A stretch of DNA of 64,000 nucleotides from contig NZ_CALUYL010000001.1 of the NCBI RefSeq assembly GCF_944324995.1, positions 62,001 through 126,000 on the forward strand. The letters are read 5' to 3'. Under the pieces are notes generated by a model, which worked only from the letters and a program-made list of their open reading frames with translations, was not told where the DNA came from and did no database searches. This DNA comes from an uncultured Mailhella sp. Its GTDB lineage: Bacteria > Desulfobacterota > Desulfovibrionia > Desulfovibrionales > Desulfovibrionaceae. A program made the translations under genes and the position numbers. Of this stretch, positions 58,470 through 64,000 are shown one piece after another (positions within the stretch are counted from its first letter, which is position 1; every line of letters begins with the position of its first letter).

Positions 58470-60665
58470 TCAGAACCGGTAGCTCAGCTTCACGTTGGCG
58501 TGAAGACCGGGTTCAAGAATGGCCGTATTGTACTGATAACGCTTGTCGAAGATGTTCAGCACCTCGGTGAGCAGCGAAAACTGCTTTTCCGGGCCGAAGT
58601 CGAAGCCGAGGGCAATGTTGGCCGTGGTGAAACCGCCGAGATCGTAGTTGCTGCTGCCGGAGGAGGAGCGATACACCGTGGCGGACTGGCTGCGGCCGTA
58701 CACGTCGGCGCGAAAATCCAGGTCTTCGGCCAGAGCCTTCGCGTAGCGGACGCCGTATCGGCCCACCCACTCGGGAGTGGCGGTATCGTAGGTTTTCCAG
58801 CCGTTGCCGTCGTCGTACTGACGGCGCATCCAGGTCAGCGAGGCGTAGGGGGTCACGTCGCCGAACGGGGTGGAAAAACGATAGCCTGCCGCAAGTTCCG
58901 AACCGAAGGTGGTGGCGTCGGCCACGTTGGTGTAGGTATAGACGCTGCTGCCGGAACTCACCGGCACGGAGGCTATGTAGTTGTCGGCAATGGAATAGAA
59001 GAAGGCAAGATCGAGATCCAGCGCGCCGTGATTGTAGCGGGCGCCGATTTCAAAGTTGTTGGACGTTTCAGGATCCAGATTCGGATTGCCGTAAATGGTG
59101 CCGCCGCCCATGGCCGTGCCGATGTATTTTTCCGTCAGGTTCGGCACGCGGAAGCCCTGCGCCCAGCTTGCGCGCAGCGCCAGATCCTCAATGCCCGTCC
59201 ACACGAGTCCCACATTGAACACGGGGCGGGAATTCGTGTCGTCGCCGAGCGCGCGCTTTTCCACCGCGCCGGAATAGTCGAACATGGGCCGCTTCATGCC
59301 GCCCATCTGCATCGTGCCGGTGTAGGGATTGGAAACTTCTTCGCCGCGCGTCAGCTCGGTGCGCACATGCGTCCAGCGCACGCCGTAGGTGAGCGCCAGA
59401 TTCCAGGGCAGCTGACTTTCCATGGAGGCGAACAGCGACTGATTGAGCTGATTGCCGTCGTAGTATTTGTCCGTGGTCTTGTTGATGAGAATGCTCATGA
59501 CCGGGGACATGGAAATGCGGTTGTTCAGATAGGTTCTGCCGTCGGAATTGAGCCTGTCGTAGTTCAGCTCATACCCGGCGATGAGATAGTGATCCGCGCC
59601 GAGCTGCCAGTCCGTCTGCAGCGAGATGCCGCGGCTGCGGATGATGTTGTGCGCAAAGTTGTCCATGACCACGTCGGCGGAGGCGTAGGAAACGGGTCTG
59701 CCGTTCATGCTGGTGCTGCCGGGCCCGCTCGCCTGCCCCACATAGTTGCGCATGTCCTTTTCGTTCTTCTGATAGTAGGCGTCGAAGCGCACGCGGGCCA
59801 GGTATTCGCTGATGTCCTTCCCTTCCGCAAACAGGTAGTACTTGGTGCGCGCCCACTTGGGAACACGGACGAAGAAACGGTTGCCGTTGCCGTTGTCCTT
59901 CATGGACGTGGAATTGAACGCGCCCTTGTAGTAGTCGAGCCCCGCGCCCACGGTGAAATGTTCGGAAAAGTCGTAGCTCAGGAAGGCGGACGCGTCGGTC
60001 TGGCGGAAATTCGTGTTGTCCAGCTCGCCTTCGGGCGTGTGGATGTTTCCCTGATCGGAATGCGAGCCGGACAGGCTGTACTTGAAGCCGTCCAGATTGC
60101 CGCGCACGGCCATCCCCTCGGAAAAGCCCCGGGACGCGCCGCTGAATCCGGTCCACACCTCGCCTTCCACGGGCTTTTCGCCGCCCTTCTTCGTAATGAT
60201 GTTCACCACGCCGCCGATGGCGTCGGAACCGTACAGCACCGACGCCGGTCCCTTGATGACCTCGATGCGTTCAATGCGCGAGGCGTCGATGAGCATGGGC
60301 GAGCCGGACATGGACTTGTGCTCGGAAATCTTCTGCCCGTCGATGAGCACCAGCGTGCGGAAGGCGTCCTCGCCGCGAATGGAAATGCGCTTCAGGCCCT
60401 GCGAGCCGTCGTTCTGCACCTGCACGCCGGGCACGTCCTCCAGCAGTTCGCCCACGGTGCGCGCGCCGGATCTGCGCACATCCTCGGCGGTCATCACCGT
60501 CACGCTCATGGGCACCTGCTGCAGTTCCTTCTCCACACGCGTCGCGGTCACGTACACGTCGCCCGCCTTCACGGTCTCTTCCGCCAGGGCCAGCGGGGCC
60601 GGAAGCAGCGCACAGGCAAGCAGCACGGTCGAAAACGCCGTCCAGGTCATTGTCGTCTTCTTCAT
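58470..60665 (-). CDS. TonB-dependent outer membrane receptor
   Basis: 22-strand barrel for high-affinity uptake. 731 residues (start at the second of two ATGs, 60665, 7 bases after AAGGA). The signal peptide ends APLALA. A TonB-box-like segment (GDVYVTATR) is followed by the plug (VPMSVTVMTAEDV; GVQVQNDG; IEVIKGPASVLYGSDAIGGVVNI). The barrel contains GFRVPNLTEKY and NPNLDPETSNNFE, the FRAP/NPNL-type pair of heme and related receptors, and ends VKLSYRF. No His lies between the two motifs, where classical heme receptors have one. The heme assignment rests mainly on the operon. Confidence 0.92.
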   Translation of the reverse strand: MKKTTMTWTAFSTVLLACALLPAPLALAEETVKAGDVYVTATRVEKELQQVPMSVTVMTAEDVRRSGARTVGELLEDVPGVQVQNDGSQGLKRISIRGEDAFRTLVLIDGQKISEHKSMSGSPMLIDASRIERIEVIKGPASVLYGSDAIGGVVNIITKKGGEKPVEGEVWTGFSGASRGFSEGMAVRGNLDGFKYSLSGSHSDQGNIHTPEGELDNTNFRQTDASAFLSYDFSEHFTVGAGLDYYKGAFNSTSMKDNGNGNRFFVRVPKWARTKYYLFAEGKDISEYLARVRFDAYYQKNEKDMRNYVGQASGPGSTSMNGRPVSYASADVVMDNFAHNIIRSRGISLQTDWQLGADHYLIAGYELNYDRLNSDGRTYLNNRISMSPVMSILINKTTDKYYDGNQLNQSLFASMESQLPWNLALTYGVRWTHVRTELTRGEEVSNPYTGTMQMGGMKRPMFDYSGAVEKRALGDDTNSRPVFNVGLVWTGIEDLALRASWAQGFRVPNLTEKYIGTAMGGGTIYGNPNLDPETSNNFEIGARYNHGALDLDLAFFYSIADNYIASVPVSSGSSVYTYTNVADATTFGSELAAGYRFSTPFGDVTPYASLTWMRRQYDDGNGWKTYDTATPEWVGRYGVRYAKALAEDLDFRADVYGRSQSATVYRSSSGSSNYDLGGFTTANIALGFDFGPEKQFSLLTEVLNIFDKRYQYNTAILEPGLHANVKLSYRF

Positions 60666-60772
60666 CATCCCTTCCTTTCGTTGCGCGGCCTTTTAAATCC
60701 GCGCTCTGTTCCTCAGGTTCCCGGCCCAAGCGCATGCACGGACTGCCGTGGCCGCGCCCTCTGCCGGAACCC

Positions 60773-60805
60773 GCGCCCCTGTCCTGCCCTTTCCGGCAGG
60801 GGCGC
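60773..60805 (-). other. Intercistronic hairpin, hutW to receptor
   Basis: A 9-bp stem (60773-60781 with 60797-60805) with an alternative inner stem CCTGCC/GGCAGG, just after the hutW stop. It has no T-tract, so it is probably a processing or stability element rather than a terminator. Confidence 0.5.
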
Positions 60806-60811
60806 CAGATA

Positions 60812-62242
60812 TCAGTGTTTCGTTGCCTTCTCCAGCTCGTGCTTGAGAAAATCCTGCATGAGCTGAGAAATGTTCACCTGCCAGAACTGCCCGGCAAGCG
60901 TGAGCACCATCTTTTCCCCGCGAAGCTCCACCAGTCCGGCGCGGCCCCACTGCTCCAGAAGCGGCTCCAGCCATGTTCGGAGCGGCAGCCTGAACGTGTT
61001 CTCCATGTCGGCGAGATCCATCCAGCCCTGTTCCAGGGCCGCAGCCACGGCGCGAAAAAAGTAAAAGTGAGCGTCCGGCCGAACCAGCGTCGCCACGGGC
61101 TTTTGTCCGGCGCTCACCGCGTCCAGCCACGTCTGGTACCGGCTCTCATTCATGTAGAACCAGCCCGCGAGATTCCCTCCCGCGCCCGGCCCGAAGGCCA
61201 GACAGTTCGCGCTGCCCTTCACCTTGAGATTGTACAGGTTGCGCTCCCGGCTGGTGCGCGCCCAGTGCGTGAGCGAGAGCCGACGGTAAAACGCCTTTTC
61301 CAGAACATCCACGGCCGCGGCGAACATGGCCGCCTGCTGCGGAATGTCCGCTGCGGGAGGAAGTTTGCCTTCCCGTATGGCCCGGCCGAGCGGCGTCCGG
61401 TCGTACACGTTGAGCTGATAGCAGTCCATGCCGTCGAGCCCGGCGGAACAGGCGGCGGCAATGTCGTCCAGCCACACTTCCATGCTCTGCATGGGAAAGC
61501 CGAAAATGAGATCCACGATCACGGCGGCCTGATTGTAGCTCTTCAGGCGCTCCAGCCTGCGGAACACCTCTTCCCGCGGGGCCAGACGCCCCATGGTCTG
61601 CCGTATCTTCGTATTGAAGCTCTGCACGCCGAGCGAAAAACGATTCGCGCCTCCCGCAAGACAGGCTTCCATTTTTTCCGGACCGAAGTTGTGCAGCCGC
61701 CCTTCCACGGTGATCTCGCAGTCGTTGGCAAGCGGCAGATGCCCGCGCACGGCCCTGAGCAGACGTTCAAGATCGCCGCTCTCCAGCGCCGTGGGCGTGC
61801 CGCCGCCCAAGTACACGGCATGCACCGGCCCCTGACTCTGCGCCGCGCGCCCCTCCCAGAGCCGAAGCTCCCGAACAAGAGCGTCCACGTAACGCGCGCT
61901 CTCCTCCCGGGAATAGCCCCGGTTGTAGAAGCCGCAGTACAGACAGTGCGTTTCGCAGAACGGCACATGAATGTACGCCACGCTGTCGCCCCGGCGGGGC
62001 TCGTCGAGCAGCGCCTCAAGACGCGCCTCCCGCTCCTGCGGCGCAACCAGCCTTCCGCCCACGCCGGGATGCACGGCTATCTTGCCGTCAAACGCGCGGG
62101 AGAGAGGATCCGCATCCTCTCTTGCAAAATACTTCTCCACGCTCCAGTCGTCCGACTGCGGAGCGGAAAACGCCGCGCCGTTCAGGCGAGGCTCTTCGGA
62201 ATCAATCCGTTCCCGATCAAACCGTTCTATGGCGGCGCTCAT
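60812..62242 (-). CDS. hutW: HutW/ChuW-type radical SAM heme-utilisation enzyme
   Basis: Oxygen-independent, HemN-like enzyme; ChuW and HutW relatives open the heme ring by a radical methyl transfer and release iron. The start at ATG 62242 has AGAGG 5 bases upstream; the frame runs to 62275 from a TTG without support. 476 residues: the radical SAM motif CETHCLYC lies at 96-103, followed by YLGGGTPTAL, SLGVQSFN, VIVDLIFGFPMQS and a C-terminal HemN-like domain. Anaerobic heme breakdown fits the organism. It is the first gene of the operon and has its own promoter and operator. Confidence 0.9.
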   Translation of the reverse strand: MSAAIERFDRERIDSEEPRLNGAAFSAPQSDDWSVEKYFAREDADPLSRAFDGKIAVHPGVGGRLVAPQEREARLEALLDEPRRGDSVAYIHVPFCETHCLYCGFYNRGYSREESARYVDALVRELRLWEGRAAQSQGPVHAVYLGGGTPTALESGDLERLLRAVRGHLPLANDCEITVEGRLHNFGPEKMEACLAGGANRFSLGVQSFNTKIRQTMGRLAPREEVFRRLERLKSYNQAAVIVDLIFGFPMQSMEVWLDDIAAACSAGLDGMDCYQLNVYDRTPLGRAIREGKLPPAADIPQQAAMFAAAVDVLEKAFYRRLSLTHWARTSRERNLYNLKVKGSANCLAFGPGAGGNLAGWFYMNESRYQTWLDAVSAGQKPVATLVRPDAHFYFFRAVAAALEQGWMDLADMENTFRLPLRTWLEPLLEQWGRAGLVELRGEKMVLTLAGQFWQVNISQLMQDFLKHELEKATKH

Positions 62243-62274
62243 GAAATCCTCTCTCAACGTTTTGCCGCTGGGCA

Positions 62275-62296
62275 AAAGTTATACTCATCAAACTTT
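62275..62296 (-). promoter_or_regulatory. Near-palindromic operator, copy 2 (heme operon)
   Basis: Plus-strand reading: AAAGTT, A, TACTCAT, C, AAACTTT. It is 20/22 identical to the site at 50126-50147. It lies immediately downstream of the predicted -10 box of the heme operon, covering about +1 to +22, a classical repressor position. Confidence 0.75.
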
Positions 62297-62302
62297 TTCT
62301 GA

Positions 62303-62331
62303 GCAATAAAGAAATTGAAATTCAATGTCAA
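62303..62331 (-). promoter_or_regulatory. Promoter of the heme operon
   Basis: Minus strand: TTGACA (62326-62331, perfect), 17 bases, TATTGC (62303-62308, moderate), about 60 bases before the hutW ATG, in an A/T-rich island. The rest of the interval up to the trkH terminator (62332-62660) shows no gene. Confidence 0.65.
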
Positions 62332-62660
62332 CTTAAAAACGCAATTTTCTCTTTGCCTTCAGGCTGTGCCCGCAGCTTTCCCTTGAGGAAAACATGCGGA
62401 CCGGAGGAAAAATCCATTCGTTTTTATTGACGATTTTCACGAAAAACGAACACGGCCCACAAAGACAAAAGGCCGCCGACCTTTCGATCCGCGACCGAGC
62501 TTGCGACGTTCTGAAACGCCGCGCTGCGAAGCTTTCCGACTGCGCGCACCTGTGCCGGACCCGGCCCTGGCCTCATCCCGTCCACGGCCATGAAAAGACG
62601 TTACGGCATGTTCCGGGCGGCCCAACGCCAGCGAGGCATCGCCTTCCTTCCCCGCCTGCC

Positions 62661-62697
62661 AAAAAGCCGGAACAGGACTTCTCCTCCTGCTCCGGCC
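62661..62697 (-). terminator. Terminator after trkH
   Basis: Minus strand: a 12-bp stem with one G-T pair (62685-62696 with 62666-62677), seven-base loop, then five T residues (62661-62665). It separates trkH from the heme operon. Confidence 0.85.
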
Positions 62698-62755
62698 TGT
62701 GTTCTGTCTGTCCGCAGCACTCCGGCAAAAACGTCGCACCCGGCGTCAGCGCGGC

Positions 62756-64000
62756 TTACAGCCCTCCCGGCTTTCGCCAGAGCGAGGGATGAAGCAGAAT
62801 CAGAAGCGCGTAAAATTCCAGACGCCCCGCAAGCATGCAGAAGGAAAGAATCATTTTGACGGCCTGCGGCATCCATCCGAAGTTGTCCACGGCTCCCACA
62901 CGGCCAAACCCCGGTCCGGCATTGGAAAGGCACGTCAGCACGGCGGAAAAGCTCGTCAAAAAGTCGATGTTCCAGCAAAGAAGCAGGCCCGTACACAGAA
63001 ACAGCATGAGCATGTAGGTAACGAAGAAGACGCCGCTGCCGGAGATGATCTTTTCCGAAAGAGGCCTGTCCTGAAATTTGATGGTGTACACCCCGCGCGG
63101 ATGCAGCATGGAAAAGAACTCACGGCGCAGCACCTTTCCCAGAACCATGATGCGCATGATTTTGAATCCGCCGGCGGTGGAGCCCACGCATCCGCCGACG
63201 AAAACGGCAAACAGCAGCATCGGCATCGTGCCGAGAGGCCACAGACTGTAGTTCTCACTGACGAAACCGGTGCTGGTGATGAGGGAAACTATCTGGAACA
63301 TCGCGCCGCGCAGCAGTTTTTCCGCATCGGAAAAAGACTGCACGGAGGCGCTGTTCTCCGCATACAGAAAGCCTGCGGTAAGCAGCGTAAGCACAGTGCA
63401 GAGCAGCACGAAGAAACGGCACTCCTCGCTTTTGCCGTAGGCGTTCCACCTTCCCGAAATAAAACGAAAATGCAGAGTAAAGTTGATTCCGGCCAGAAAC
63501 ATGAAGACAATGATGATCCACTGAACGGCCGGGGAAAACGCCGCCGCCGAAGCATTCTTCGTAGAAAATCCTCCCGTGGCCAGCGTGGCAAAGGCATGAT
63601 TGACCGCGTCAAGAACATTCATTCCCGCCATCATCAGGCACACGACCATGACGGCGGTAAGAACGCAGTAGCCGCTCCACAGAATCTTGGCGGTATCCTG
63701 AATCCGGGGAGCCAGCTTGTCCGGCGTGGGGCCGGGCACTTCGGCCCGGTAGAGCTGCATGCCGCCGACGCCGAGATGCGGAAGCACGGCCAGAGACAGC
63801 ACGATGATGCCCATGCCGCCGCACCACTGCGTGAGACTGCGCCAGAACAGCAGACTCTGCGGCAGGGCCTCGATATCGGAAAGAATGGAAGACCCCGTCG
63901 TGGTAAAGCCTGAAACGGATTCAAACCAGGCGTCCACGGGGGTCATGAATCCCGTGGACACATAGGGAAGCGCTCCGGCGCAGGTGGCGGCTATCCAGCA
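62756..64000 (-). CDS. trkH: TrkH-family potassium uptake protein, 5' partial
   Basis: Inner-membrane potassium channel subunit. The frame is open past the window edge, so the start is missing; 414 residues are visible. The four pore loops are recognisable: SGFTTTGSSIL, FATLATGGFSTKN, VSLITSTGFVSEN and LSNAGPGFGRVG, each with the filter glycine. The C-terminus ends HPSLWRKPGGL, as in TrkH. The regulatory partner TrkA is not in the window and may lie beyond the edge. The internal GTG at 63961 is not the start. Confidence 0.93.
   Translation of the reverse strand, partial: CWIAATCAGALPYVSTGFMTPVDAWFESVSGFTTTGSSILSDIEALPQSLLFWRSLTQWCGGMGIIVLSLAVLPHLGVGGMQLYRAEVPGPTPDKLAPRIQDTAKILWSGYCVLTAVMVVCLMMAGMNVLDAVNHAFATLATGGFSTKNASAAAFSPAVQWIIIVFMFLAGINFTLHFRFISGRWNAYGKSEECRFFVLLCTVLTLLTAGFLYAENSASVQSFSDAEKLLRGAMFQIVSLITSTGFVSENYSLWPLGTMPMLLFAVFVGGCVGSTAGGFKIMRIMVLGKVLRREFFSMLHPRGVYTIKFQDRPLSEKIISGSGVFFVTYMLMLFLCTGLLLCWNIDFLTSFSAVLTCLSNAGPGFGRVGAVDNFGWMPQAVKMILSFCMLAGRLEFYALLILLHPSLWRKPGGL

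Overview
The window looks like a chromosomal segment of a Desulfovibrionaceae bacterium (sulfate or sulfite reducer, probably host-associated). This rests on the GC-rich coding sequence, the Desulfovibrio-type lactate-oxidation cluster, the outer-membrane genes (autotransporter, FadL, TonB-dependent receptor) and the anaerobic heme genes. Genus assignment is inference; no rRNA is present.

Layout. Positions 1-2.7 kb: end of a leucine operon (leuC partial, leuD, leuB). 2.9-4.0 kb: a family 8 glycosyltransferase. 4.3-20.4 kb, minus strand: the transcription/translation block, read as tRNA-Thr, tRNA-Tyr, tRNA-Gly, tuf, rpmG, tRNA-Trp, secE, nusG, rplK, rplA, rplJ, rplL, then an unusual 1.9-kb non-coding spacer with a terminator at each end, then rpoB and rpoC. 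20.5-30.4 kb: an autotransporter, an Hsp20 chaperone, two unrecognised genes, tRNA-fMet and tRNA-Leu with clear sigma-70 promoters, a 573-bp IS5-like mini-element with 13-bp terminal inverted repeats, a FadL-type porin and a CorC-like CBS protein. 30.7-40.3 kb: carB-carA, a small membrane protein, an M24 peptidase, a DUF2333-like protein, an AbgA-like amidohydrolase and a small exported protein. 40.9-48.5 kb: lactate utilisation (FAD dehydrogenase, FeS partner, LutC, a fused LutB/LutA-like protein, lactate permease). 48.7-52.2 kb: rarA, then a MATE exporter with a DtxR/MntR-type regulator.

52.3-62.3 kb, minus strand: a ten-gene locus read as hutW, TonB-dependent receptor, ECF S component, EcfT, double ATPase EcfA, hutX, flavodoxin, exbB, exbD, tonB. 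It reads as a complete anaerobic heme acquisition and degradation pathway. The usual periplasmic-binding-protein ABC importer is replaced by an ECF transporter. A 22-bp near-palindrome (20/22 identical) lies at the predicted start of this locus and again in front of the MATE-dtxR operon, and a weaker relative precedes the flavodoxin gene. This suggests one iron- or heme-responsive regulon, and it is the most interesting system here. The window ends inside trkH (potassium uptake).

Large open frames antisense to rpoB, rpoC, carB and other genes are treated as GC-driven shadows.
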